64,000 nucleotides of DNA, from contig NOKP01000003.1 in the NCBI GenBank assembly GCA_002682825.1, forward strand, positions 310,001-374,000, read 5' to 3'. Positions 1 to 11,148 of this stretch are shown in pieces. How positions within the stretch are numbered: the first letter of the stretch is position 1; each line of letters begins with the position of its first letter. Origin of the DNA: Neonectria sp. B-13 (taxonomy: Eukaryota; Ascomycota; Sordariomycetes; Hypocreales; Nectriaceae). The notes beneath the pieces were generated by a model. That model was not told the origin of the DNA, ran no database searches, and saw only the letters and a program-made list of their open reading frames with translations. A program made the position numbers and the translations under genes.

Positions 1-1162
1 CACGCTCTGCGGTGGTGCGTGCTAAGGCGTTAGCCCTGGATTGGCAGCCCGCCCGTCGCCCGCGCAAGGACGGGACCGACCTGTGCGTTGCTGACTGGTG
101 ACCGGTCCACCCAGGATCCAGGGGTGTGTGTTGCAAGCCTCTCAGGCAAGCCGCAGGTGGTGGTGGGCAAGGGCCGAACGGAGCCATCTCGAAACTAGTC
201 TTGCGCATCACCATCACGGGCTGGGTACATGATAATCATCTTCTATGTAGTCTAGTATGTAGAGTACCTACGCACTCTCCAGGCTTCTTTCCAGCTCTGG
301 CTTTCTCCCAGGTTATCCAGAATGAATTCCCATACTTAGCTAGCTATCTATCTACCTATCTATCTACTAAGTTATGTCCTTGCTCTGTCTTGTCTCTGCG
401 TTGCTATGTACGCTTGGCCCCCCCTTGACCTTGACCTTGACCTTGACCTAGACCACCCCGGCCCCGCTGAAGAAATATACTACTATGTACTGTCCCGTGG
501 ATCCCGGCAGCGACCAGAATGTTCCCGGCCCAGGTCCGTGTTCCGTCTCGCATCCTGCATTGCATCCTGCGGGCTTGTTCCCTGTCAAATTCCTCGCCCT
601 CCTGCTTCCCTCTCCCACTTCCCTCCAGTGACGGTCGATCTGGCCCGCCCCCGCAAGCTCGTAGCGTTGCGTTGGCGGGCAGATGGCGCGGTTCCCATCT
701 CCACTCGTCGACCTGCCGGCCGTGATCCATGAGGCCCGTCGAGCCCGTTCTCGCTTGGAGCGAGTCAGTCGTGCGTGCCTCTTAAGCGATCGTAGGCTGC
801 GCGAGTCCTGGATCTGGTCTGGTCTGGTTCCCGCGCAATGCCTCTCGGGTTCTTCCCTTTGCCTGGCGGCTTGCCTATCGCTCGCTGCGTTGCATTGCAC
901 TAAATTTAATCACTACCGAAGAAGCTGCTGCGCTGCGCTGTGCTGTGCTGTGCTGTGGGCTCACATATGTATTAGTCTGTTCCTGGTTCTTCTCCATCTC
1001 CATCTCCGTCTCCATCTTGGTCTTGTACTTTTCTTCTACTTTGCGACTGTCTTCTTGCGACTCCTGTTCCTGCTCCTCCTGCTCCTGCTCCTCCTGTTCC
1101 TGCTACTCTTGACTCTACTCGCCGTGTCCTCCCTTGCCACCATGATCATCGTCTAGTTACAA
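1..1162. other. Non-coding, low-complexity region left of the assembly gap
   Basis: No convincing gene is seen. The stretch is pyrimidine-rich and holds several short tandem repeats (TATC-like near 345-367, TTGACC near 425-454, GCTGT near 935-957, CTCCTG-type near 1040-1110). Open frames across it, such as one reading a long leucine run near 1050-1120, follow from the repeats and show no domain. It may be promoter or 5' leader of the RGS-LOV gene that starts at 1363, but the gap at 1163 breaks continuity. Confidence 0.6.
425..454. repeat. TTGACC tandem repeat
   Basis: Four perfect copies of TTGACC run head to tail from 425 to 448, followed by a variant copy TAGACC. This is a simple hexanucleotide microsatellite; no function can be read from it. 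Confidence 0.85.
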
Positions 1163-1262
1163 NNNNNNNNNNNNNNNNNNNNNNNNNNNNNNNNNNNNNN
1201 NNNNNNNNNNNNNNNNNNNNNNNNNNNNNNNNNNNNNNNNNNNNNNNNNNNNNNNNNNNNNN
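1163..1262. other. Assembly gap (100 N)
   Basis: Exactly 100 N residues, the usual placeholder for a gap of unknown size. True distance and sequence content between 1162 and 1263 are unknown, so the upstream region of the RGS-LOV gene may be incomplete. Confidence 0.98.
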
Positions 1263-1289
1263 CCCCCCCCCCCCCCCCCCCCCCCCCCC
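1263..1289. repeat. Poly-C tract of 27 bases beside the gap
   Basis: An uninterrupted run of 27 C begins at the first base after the N gap. Homopolymers of this length commonly stop assembly, so the tract probably explains the gap; its true length is uncertain. Confidence 0.9.
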
Positions 1290-1362
1290 GGACTGAGACA
1301 TCTCGGGACTTCTCAAGACACCACGCCGCCGACCGCTCCCACTCCCAAGTAGAACCCTCACA

Positions 1363-3399
1363 ATGCCTACCATCAACTCCCTCCGAAACTTTGAGCCGCC
1401 CCTCCCGCCCTTTGCCGAGTTCGAGCGCCGCCGGTCGACCACGTCCACCCTCTCCCACAACCCCGAGTCCGTCGGCTCCTCGTTGCGCGGCCTGACCGCT
1501 TCGCCCACCCAGCGCTCCAAGAACGGAACCCGCCCCAAGAGCGCCAAGTTCTCCGCCTACCGCCTGCGCAGCAATTCTGGCCTGTCGCTGCATACCAACG
1601 AGGACCTCCTGCGCCAGTACACCGACTACCACCCAGATGGATCGCCTCGGGTCGCCATGTACGGCGCCAGCACCGGCGGCGAGAGGTTGCGCAGCATCGA
1701 CTCCATCACCACGTCGAGCCAGCGCTCCAGCACCACTTTCACCGACTCGGATACTTCTGCCGACTTGCCCATCCCCGACTTTGTTGGTCGCGACATGTTC
1801 GACATGGTCATCAAGGACCCGGCTGCGTCGGCGCAATTGTGGAAGTTTGCCGCCAGTCGCGGCGTTGGCCAAAACGTCGAGTACTTGATGAAAGTGAGTT
1901 GCTCTCTCCCCTCTCTTACGAGTCCCCAAACCATCTAACCCTCATCTGCGCAGATTCGCGATTACATCAATTCCCTAGAGCAAGTTGTAATCCAGCTGTC
2001 CACCATCTCCACCTCATATACATCCATCACCGCTACCTCGCCCATCAACCTCCCCACGCCAATGTCCAAGGCCCTCAACACCAACATCAAGCACCTGACG
2101 ACCGCACTAATCCCCAGCCTGGAAAACATGTTCCTCGAGTCCAAAGGCTTCGTCGAGCAGAGGATCGTCAAGGAAATCTTCCCCGCCTTCGTCAAGCAGC
2201 AGCTGTCGCTCTGCACCAGCGTCGCACTATCCGCCGATGCCGAAGGCGACAGCCCCCCCTCGCCGTTCCCGGGCCTCAAGGGCTCTTTCTGCCTCAGCGA
2301 TCCCGTCAAGCCCGGTAACCCCATGGTGTATCTTTCGGACGAGTTCCAGGACGTCACAGGATACTCCCGCGCCGAAGTCATGTCGCGGAACTGCCGCTTG
2401 CTCCAGGGACCCCAGACGGACCGAGATGCCATCGCTAACATCCGCTCGTCGATTTGGAGAGGAGAGGAGTGTTCCGAGCTGGTTTTGAACTTCCGCCGAG
2501 ACGGACAGCCGTTCTGGAACTTGCTGTACCTGTGCCCCCTCCAGGACGCCGCCGGCAAGACTCGCTTCTACATGGGAGCCCAGATTGACGTGTCTTCGTC
2601 CATTGAGAGCAACGACGAGGTGCTCAAGATGTTGGCCTATGGTTCCGTCGAAGAGGACAAGACCCCTGACCGGAGCAGCCCCCGCTGGCCCACCGAGGTC
2701 ATGCAAGACGCAGATCTCGAGGAATTAACGACCGTCAAATCGAACTCGCAAGTCAAGTCGCCAAAGAAGAACTTCTTCAAGTCATTTATGAAGCCTCCTC
2801 CAGCACCGCTCTCGCCACCCCTGAGTCCGCGACGCAGTTTGGATAGACCACGATCGTCCGCTGGACCGTCCTTGGAGAAGACATATAGCACCCGAACCGT
2901 GCTTAAGCGACTATCGACACCACCCGATATGATGATTACGCCTTATTCCCGATACATGGTCCTGGAGCACGTCCCCTCATATCCAGCATCTCTCGGCGCG
3001 ATGCCTCTGGACCAGGATATGAGGTACCCCCCCAAGCTGAGCATCGCCTTCTTCTCGCAGGCCATGGTGGACGCGCTGGATCTCGGCATGGCCGCCGACG
3101 CGATTCGCCAGAAGGACATCTTCGACGTGCTAGCCGAGCAAGCCACGATCCCATCCGTCACCAAGGCCTTCAAGTCGACGGTGCGCGAAGTCGTCGTCCG
3201 CGACGGGAAGTCCCTCTCGCTGGACCTGGCCCTCACCAACCACATCCCCAGACGGGCGAACATGACGCGGGTCATGAGCGGCGAGAGCGGCGAAATGGGC
3301 CGGGAGAAGAGGGCCGCCAAGATGATGAGCCACTGGTCGCCGCTGAAGGACGCCGACGGCCGCGTCAAGTACGTTGTGCTTATTATCTCACCACTATAA
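1363..3399 (+). CDS. RGS-LOV blue-light photoreceptor
   Basis: Two exons, 1363-1893 and 1954-3399, joined across a 60-bp GTGAGT..GCGCAG intron in frame, give 658 aa. An S/T-rich N-terminus is followed by an RGS domain (about residues 143-265) with segments such as FDMVIKDP and LWKFAASRG. A LOV/PAS domain follows (about 290-391): its core reads SRNCRLLQ with the flavin-adduct cysteine at residue 324 (codon 2392-2394), and GAQIDV carries the usual glutamine near 388. Next is a basic segment (KSPKKNFFKSF, about 446-456), then proline/serine-rich linker and a conserved-looking C-terminal domain (about 513-658). This order matches fungal RGS-LOV proteins of the BcLOV4 type, which bind FMN and move to anionic membrane lipids in blue light. 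The start ATG has context CACAATG. RGS activity is inferred from the family, not shown. Confidence 0.88.
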
Positions 3400-5302
3400 C
3401 GAGCGAGGGAAAAAACGGAGTCTATCATGTAGCCTGGAGGAGTTGGCATTGATGAGGAGTTGGCATGTTGTTTTTTTATACTTCTCTTTGTTATTGCATG
3501 GGCTGGGTGTAACGATATGTGTATTTACTTAACGACTGCGAACCTGGGTAGAATGATACCACGAATGTATTGCTTGGATAATTGACAACATTCATATTTG
3601 ACTTGACCTGCTTGCCACGATTTTGAGCCATTGGTGCAGTGAACGGGGTTCTCAGACGCCAATGCGTCTCTCATCGCCCTCAACGGCTTCTAATGCATGT
3701 CATACGATGGGCTTGAACCCAGCCCGCGGTCTCGGTGTCCGCGAGGCGACATAGGTGTTTCCTAGGGACCTAGCAGACGCACATCCAAACTCTCCGGATA
3801 TGCCTCGCATCTGATTCCGTGGATGTCATCCAGGCCTAGCGCTTCCACCAAATGGTCGCCGACTGATTCGCTACTAGAATTGCGGCGCCAATAGCTCAGT
3901 TAAGCCTTTTCGCTAGAGCTATGCCCCCCTTGTCACCAGCTAGTCAGGGGTGTTTTTTTATCCTAGTCTTGACGGAAAGTTGAAGAGCCGTGATTGTTCA
4001 GTTTCTGACGAATTATTAGTATTGGGGAGTAATTCCAACGCGAAGCTCTGACGTAGAGATGTTAGTTTATCCGCGCTGCACCAACTCTGTGAAGACGGTG
4101 ACAACTGGCCAATTTTCTCCGAGCCCTCTTCGTTGTCCTCGCGATAGGGCTAGTCCCAGTCGACGCAAGCCAGGTCCAACATCCTCCGCCGCCACAGCCA
4201 CCGCTACGGTACCTCGGCGAAACCTACCGCCACATGGGTGTGCCCAAGAAAGCTCTGTGGCGGGAGCTCCGACGCATGGCATGTGGGCTAACGGGACCTG
4301 TCCGTTTGAGGAACCAAGGTTTATACAAGTCTCTTTGAGGGCAAGTGCTTGGACAAACCCGTTGCTGGCAATTGACTTGGCAGAGTGCTTTATCTGTTAG
4401 AGGTCAATTGACTTAGCTCTTCTCCGTTGAAACGTACGATGTTTCGATTAAAGTTTCGCAGTCATGGAGCCCTGATTATTCCGAATGAGTGTTGCGAGGG
4501 ACATAAACTTTTACTAATGGCACGAACAAATACATGCCTAAAACTAAATATATACATAAACTAAACGCTTTGTAGTTCTACATCACATCTATGCATTAGC
4601 TAGACCATGTATTTTGTTCGCGTAATAATTAAAAGGTCTTCGTGTTCTAAGCAAGACTATTTCTACTTGTAGGAATATAGCTGAGCGATTCTCTCAACTT
4701 CTCCATGGACTCCTCTGTAGATGCCGGAGAGTGCACTTGTATCTTGCAACGTGAGCTGCCCTTTGGGCAAAGCATACTCATAGAAATAATGAAACTTAGC
4801 TACGCCCATGAATCTCATTCTATTTCCTACAAGTTCGAAAGACTCAAAACGAGAGAACACTCGACTTGTAATCAGGGCTTGGAGAGTAGGTGGGGCGGGT
4901 TATGTGTGATGAATCTATTCACACTGTCTCACTCTAGCTCGCGTCACCCAAACTGGAGTACTGATACAGTGTATGACCACATAGCTGGACGGTGTGGTCC
5001 AAGCGCCTACCTTGTTTTCCTTTCTAGGCATCGACCACTCACTCATCTTCAGCTCTGGCGATAGCTTCACACTGCCTTGACCTCTTCAGTATCAAGACCT
5101 CCACCCTTGCTAGCAGATTCAACATCCTACTCCTCTATTTCAACATTCTACTGTATTGCTTCTCTCTCTCCGTTGATTCCAGCGTGCTCCTGTCCCTCGT
5201 TCGGTTGTCGTCAGCCTCGACCCCATTCCTCAGCCTCAGCCTGATGCTGTCCTTTCAACTGCTTCCAGCCCCCTCCATCAGCCCCGAGTCCAGGCCTCTG
5301 AT
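3400..5302. other. Intergenic region without a recognised gene
   Basis: About 1.9 kb between the RGS-LOV stop and the ankyrin gene start. It holds the RGS-LOV 3' region and, from about 5070, a pyrimidine-rich stretch that looks like the promoter and leader of the ankyrin gene. The middle (about 4400-4700) is AT-rich. Short open frames at 4059-4400 (+), 4705-5064 (+) and 4663-4860 (-) match no family I know. Confidence 0.6.
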
Positions 5303-8300
5303 ATGCCGCTGACGCATCCGAAGATGGCTGAGAGGGTTGCTTCGCTGAAGGACTCAACATTTTTGCTTTGCTCAACCATCAGCGCGCACCTGAAAGCTTC
5401 CAGCACGAAACATCACAACCTCCTCAAAGCTCTCGTGGTCGAGCTGCGGTTGCTCGGGGGGTCTCTTTACAGCCTTGAACAGCTCATTATCGAGCTGCAT
5501 GGGGACGAAGAGGATGACTCGGATTCGCCTGATTCCGCTGACCGGCCTGGCTGGCCTGTTGTCGATGGCTGCGAACTCCTAGTCCAGGCCCTCCAGATTT
5601 TGTACGCTCTGGCAGACCCTGATGGCCTCAAAGACGCCAAATCGGCACTGATTGCGTATCGCTCCAAGTTTGGATTTGTTCTTGGCTCGTCAGAATCCCT
5701 GCAGGACATATCTCTGCATTTCTGTGTTCTGGGAAAAGAACCCATGCCGCAACTACAGCGCAGGGATCACCAGGATGCCGAAGAGGCTCAAGATTCACCC
5801 CGCCCCGGCTCTGATGCTACCGAGGAAGAGCCAAGCCTTGAAGACGTACTATCTTGGCTGGAGATTCTCAACTCTCCAGACCACGACCGCGAGCCGGCAG
5901 AATACTCTAGGGAAATGACAATTGTCCAATCGCGTCGCCTTGCATCGCCGCTGTACCAGACGGCCGCAACGCGATGGCCGTCCTACGCCGAGGCTCACTG
6001 GCCGGAACTCAGACCGCAGGTTTGCTCGCTTTTTCGAAGTCCCAGGTCCTTCAACTTTGTGCAATGGGTACTCGAGTATGCCAGAGAGATGTATCCGCGC
6101 ACGTTTGGCAGTCTGGCAGTCTCCCACAAGCTTCTGTTAGAACTGACAGATGCACTCTGCAACGGGTCCATCGCGCCGATTCATATGGCTGCTGCGCTTG
6201 GCTTGCCCAGCCTTTGCAGAGATCTTCTCTCCATGGGTGCCGATGTCGACCAACTGGGCCTGCTCGGCAGCCCTTTGTTCTGTGCCCTTGTCGGCCCAAA
6301 TGTGTTGATCACGCGAGCGGAGCCAGAGTCCTGGACCTCACTGCTTAGCAGCACCCACGCCGACGTCAACTGTGCCGAGACGATTCTACTGCTTCTTGGA
6401 AAGGGTGCCGACTGCCTGTACCGGTATCAATGGAAAAATGCCGACGAGGCTTCGCTCGCGGGGCTAGCCCTGTGGATGGCGTTGACCACCAAGCACGACG
6501 GCGTCTTCACCCAAACCGTGACCAACGGCGCTGATCTCGACGGTGCCCTGATTCAACTCATGCAGCGCGACAACTTTGTCAACCGGGGCCTTGCATCCAA
6601 AGTCAGACTTTCACGCCTGCTAACTTTTGTGTACGACACCACCCTATCTGCACTCGAGGATCTGGGTCCAAACGCGGAAGCACTCCGAGAAGCAGTGCGC
6701 GTACTCATGAAAGAGTCGGGTCACATCTTTGTTTATGCAGAGGACCGCCGGCGTGTGTCCTCGATTGAAGACCTTAGGTTTCGGTATCTGGTACGAGAAT
6801 CTGTCGTTAACTCTGATTCGTTCATGTTTCATCGCCTCCTTGCCGATCCGAGATTCGACCCGGATCTCCCGTTCGACGAGCGTCAGGTTGGGGGAACCAT
6901 TCTACACATGGCCACTGAAGGGGGCCATGTTGAGATAATCGATAGTCTTATCAAGGCTGGAGCCAGCTTGAAGGCAACGGACAACGAAGGTCGGACGCCC
7001 ATGATGGTTGTTGAAGATCCGCAGGTGCTCTCGAAGCTGGTCCTGGAATATGGCGCCTCGACTACCGACGTGGATAACAAGGGGCGGACAATCTGGCACC
7101 TTGCCGCGTCGACAAACGATCTCCTTCTCAAGTGGCTCCGTGAAAACGATCCATGCAAGCAACAGAACCTAGTTACGAAAAGCCTGGCAGGGTGCACACC
7201 GCTAGCCGATGCCTTCCTTTACATCTACTCTTTAGAAAACCAATCCAAGGGATGGAGGCAAATACTACCAACAGCGGCCAGGATTCTCCTAGAAGAGCCG
7301 CAGACAAAGGAGTCTATGCAATCTCCACGCTCACTGCTCCATTGTGCCGTCGAATGGGGCGAAGTGGATTTGGTGGACAAGTTGGTCAAGATTGGCTACG
7401 AGGTAGAGGGAGACCACGGTCCATTGCTGCGCCGCCTCAACTTCTCTGCTTCCGATGAGATGATAGAAAAGGTTCTGCAGCTGTCTGAGGGGGAGTCTTT
7501 CGTATTCGCCGATGGCAGTACTGTGGCAGAGACCATCCTGACCAACACGGCACTCACAGCGCGTCTGAACTCGGCATCTTTTGCTCGGCCGACGGCTCAT
7601 CCATCTTGCTACCCGAAGCTCACGCGAGACGCATTTGAGAGATTTCTCACGCGCGAGGTTCTAATGGCTAAAGACTCCCGTGGTCGTGGTATCTGGGCGC
7701 GGTTCTGCGACAACGTCTTGCCCATGCTCTCGGGACCGTCATGCACGCCGCCGCCAAGTCTGACCTTTTTTGTAACATTCCTTGCCAACGCAATAGCGTC
7801 TCTGAATGTCGCTGGAGCTTTGGAAGAGTATGAATTGGCAACTGAACAATGGGCAATTCTTTACATGGCGGATCGAAAAGACATCAGTCCATCCTGGGAG
7901 CGTTGGCACTTCCCTTTTATCGCCCCTGCCCTCCATTCTTCAATTCGGGATGAATCCAGGTTTCTGAAATCCATCGACGGCGCGCTGCTCCTAGCACAAG
8001 CGGTTCGGCGAAGCCAGGAAAACTTGGTCCAGATGCTGATCGACAGGGGTGTGCAAGTCCACATCCAGCGTCCCCAGCTGAACGACAAGTGTTTGCTCGA
8101 ACACCTTCTATCGGACGCTGTTGTGCATGGGACAATGCTAGAGACACTCCTGGCTGGCCTCGAGCCGCTGTGCCTGGTGCCCCGACAGCACCAGATCCTC
8201 CTGACGTTACTAGACTTTGCCCAGGATTTCCATGCAAGCGGGGTGTTGAAGACTCTGTTGTCGAAAGGATTAATCAATCCCAATGAAATTTCAACTGATG

Positions 8301-10780
8301 AGCCAAATGCTCCATCGATGTTACAAGAAGCGATAGAGGAGGGTAAACCCGAACTAGCATGGATATTGCTTGACCATGGAGCCGATCCGGCTTTTTCGAA
8401 AAACGGAGATTGGGCTGTGCTTTGTGCAGCAAAGAAAGGCTACACCTCCATCTTCAACAAGATTCTTGAAGAGGCCGGTCCGAACTTTAGCTGGCAGTGC
8501 ATTTATGACGTCCCTTCAAAGCGTACGTACAACGCCTTGCAGGTTGCGGCAGCGAATGGACAAGATGTGGCTCTTGCATGGCTGATAGAACGAACACCTC
8601 TGCGCTACGATTTGGATCGAGGGTCTGCTAGAAACGAGTCGGCACCAATCCACTTGGCTGTCGAGGCTGGGTCACTTAGTTGCGTCACAGTTCTAGACGA
8701 GAACAGAGCTGACTTGGAGATCCGAGACCCAAACGGTTTCACGCCGCTTCTTTTGGCTATCCGAGGGGATCATCAAGATATTTTTCGGTACCTCTTAGAG
8801 GCTGGCGCCAACACTGAGAGTGATCGGTATGGGATACACATTGCAACAATCTGGCGTCACTCGTCTGTCGGAATCGTCAAGGAATTCGTCACGTCCAAAC
8901 TCCTCGGAGCAACTCCATCTGTTCCATGCGAAAAGCCCAGTCCCGCCAAGCTCGGCAGTCTTCTGGCAGACATGATAGAGAATTGCGACCCGCAGACCGA
9001 AGGGATATTTGCAACAATTCTCACCGAGATTCCAAAGGAGGAACTGATGGCCGCCGTCCTGCCCTGCGGTGGCTGCACGCTCCTGAGTTTTGCGGGTGCC
9101 CATCATTTCAGCAAAATGATGCTCGAGCTCGTAGAGCTTGGTTTCGGCGGCTTTGTGACCGGTTGCAGTACTCACTGGGTCCATGGATACAACGCTTTGC
9201 ACCATGCGTGTTTCGGCCTTCTCAGGCAACTGGATTCTGAACAGACGGACGTTATTGAGAACACGCTGACATTCATCCGAAAGTGTCTGGACGTTTCCTT
9301 GGCAGAGGGGAACCTGTGGTTTCATGTACCGTGCTCTCCTCTTCACGGGGTCGTGCAATTCGGATGTGGCTTTCGCAATATGAAAAGAAGATGGGAAGTC
9401 CACCAAAAGGCCCTTCACGAGTTGCTGAAACACCTCGAGGAGCATGCCGATGAATATTGGTGAGCATTCTCTCTCTGGGTTGGATTCTACGTACTGACAT
9501 ATTCAAGGAAACTGATGGAAGAGATGGGCTTGTCTTCCCTGTGCGAATCAATAGACGGCGACGACACGACGTCCAGGCTCTTACGTTTCGTCGTCAACCT
9601 CCGGTGTGACTCGGAGGATTGGGTTGATTACGGCGGCGGTACCCTCCCGAACGCCTTGCACCTACTTGTCGATGGCATTGGCAGGGATGCCGACGTAGTA
9701 CGCGAGCGCAGCATGCTCATGCCTCTTATAAAATGTGGCATAGACGTCAATGCTCAGGATGGCGACTCCACTACTGCCCTTCACTTTGCGGCTGCGAGGG
9801 GAGTCATGCCCGTCATCGAAGTTCTCATCGAAGCTGGCGCAGATCCCAACATCCGGGACGACACGGGCACTACTCCCTTGGCTCGAGCCATTGACTGGGG
9901 CGACATCGATGTGGTTCGTTATCTCGTCGAGCATGGTGCCAGGCCCGAAACCTATACTGGAGTGGCTCACTTCTTCATGTATTCCAAGCCGAACATGAGG
10001 TATCTGCACGAACTTACCAGTCTTGGGTTCGACTTGCACGCGTCCATCCCTGGAAGCTCGAGTCTGGCTTCGATGATGATAGTCTCGACGTCCGCTGCGC
10101 GATCCTTCATCTTGAACCACGACACCGACTTCGCCGCCATAGTAGCAGAGATGCCGCACCTCCTCAATTTGCTTTTATCTCACAGCTGCGGGCCTGCTGC
10201 CATCAGGAGGGTTATGCGGCGTGCGCCACAAGAGTATCATGATGAAATCTTACACCCTGTTCCAAATCCCCGCATGCATCCAGCTTGCATCGCCATCCGC
10301 AGAGGTGACACCGCTGTTATCGAAACCCTCATCGACTTCGGTTGGGACTTTGAGAGGACTTGTTCCGTCGAAGGATCTGCTCTCATGTTTGCTTGCGGCA
10401 TGGGCGTGCTTAAGTCCGTCCAGCTGTTCGTCCGGCGCGGCGCGCGCCTCTCCTACGTCACCACAGACAGTCACGGTCAGCGGATCGTCAAGAGTGCTGT
10501 TGCAGCGGCAAAGATATACCCCAAGATCGTGCAGTGGCTGCTTGTTGGTCGTTATCAGGACATGCGACTTCTCGAGTGGACGAACGATGCATCGCCTGAG
10601 GTACCTATCAAGGCATGGTCCGGTCCTCGCAAGGGCGCTCACAAATTGTCCGGGTTCGACGGGCATTACATCAAGCCTTCGACGAAGTCGGTCGATGAAC
10701 AGCTCGAGGTTCTCCGCCGCATCAAGACCATTCGCGAAGAATTGGCGGGTAAGATTGTGCAGGTTACATTGGTTGAATAA
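5303..10780 (+). CDS. Giant ankyrin-repeat protein
   Basis: Exon 1 is 5303-9459 and exon 2 is 9508-10780. A 48-bp intron (GTGAGC, branch-like ACTGAC, acceptor TTCAAG) splits a tryptophan codon and hides a spurious TGA at 9461, so what looks like two genes is one protein of about 1809 aa. The first 150 residues are alpha-helical-looking with an acidic stretch; they faintly resemble the N-terminal modules of fungal STAND proteins, which I cannot confirm. No NACHT or NB-ARC P-loop is visible. Ankyrin repeats appear near residues 287-318, 531-603, 1002-1060, 1075-1100, 1112-1178 and 1472-1540, e.g. TALHFAAARG and GTTPLARAIDWGDIDVVRYL. The long stretches between are probably degenerate repeats. 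Function is unknown; such proteins usually bind partners. It converges on Prp22 with 368 bp between stops. Confidence 0.85.
9460..9507 (+). other. 48-bp intron in the ankyrin gene
   Basis: Donor GTGAGC at 9460, a CTGAC branch-like motif at about 9494-9498, and acceptor AAG ending at 9507. Joining 9459 to 9508 restores TGG (Trp) and continues in frame through AAA CTG into the second half of the ankyrin protein. Confidence 0.85.
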
Positions 10781-11148
10781 TGAGTGGGGTCAATGAGGAA
10801 TATAAAGGAGGCACGCAATGTCTGGGGTAATTTGGAATATATATCCAGGGTAACTTGGGGGTCGGTTTTCGAAAACTGGATTGCGACGCTGGCGTTTGGA
10901 TGAATCATAAGTGGGAGAGCTCTGCCTGGAACTTTGGCTACAATGAAGTTGATGAATATTCTCCCTTGTCCACTACTATCATGTGCAATCTATGGAGGGC
11001 AGTGGGATTATTTTGACTCCAAAACCAAGAATATGCATTGATGGGCGGCTACGCTATGGACGTACTTTGAACCCGACTCCCAACTCCTGTGACCAAGTCC
11101 CTCACTATGGTCCGTAACCACTCCGTCTTACAATATGACAACCTCCAA
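10781..11148. other. Convergent 3' intergenic region
   Basis: Between the stop codons of the ankyrin gene (+) and Prp22 (-). It should hold both polyadenylation regions; no gene or repeat is seen. Confidence 0.7.

Noticed and set aside
683..1156. 157-aa frame with a polyleucine run
   Set aside because: The run comes from a CTCCTG microsatellite, there is no family signal, and the frame ends right at the assembly gap.
3690..3780. tRNA-like T-arm on the minus strand (GGGTTCAAGCCC)
   Set aside because: The 5-bp T-stem does not pair properly, and no A-box or acceptor stem lies at the right distance; likely chance.
3890..3935. tRNA D-arm-like TAGCTCAGTTAAG on the plus strand
   Set aside because: The GCTC/GAGC pairing is suggestive, but there is no B-box or T-arm downstream and no acceptor stem.
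4663..4860. 65-aa minus-strand frame ending in a helical-looking segment
   Set aside because: It is short, lies in AT-rich DNA, and has no recognised relative or clear splice partner.
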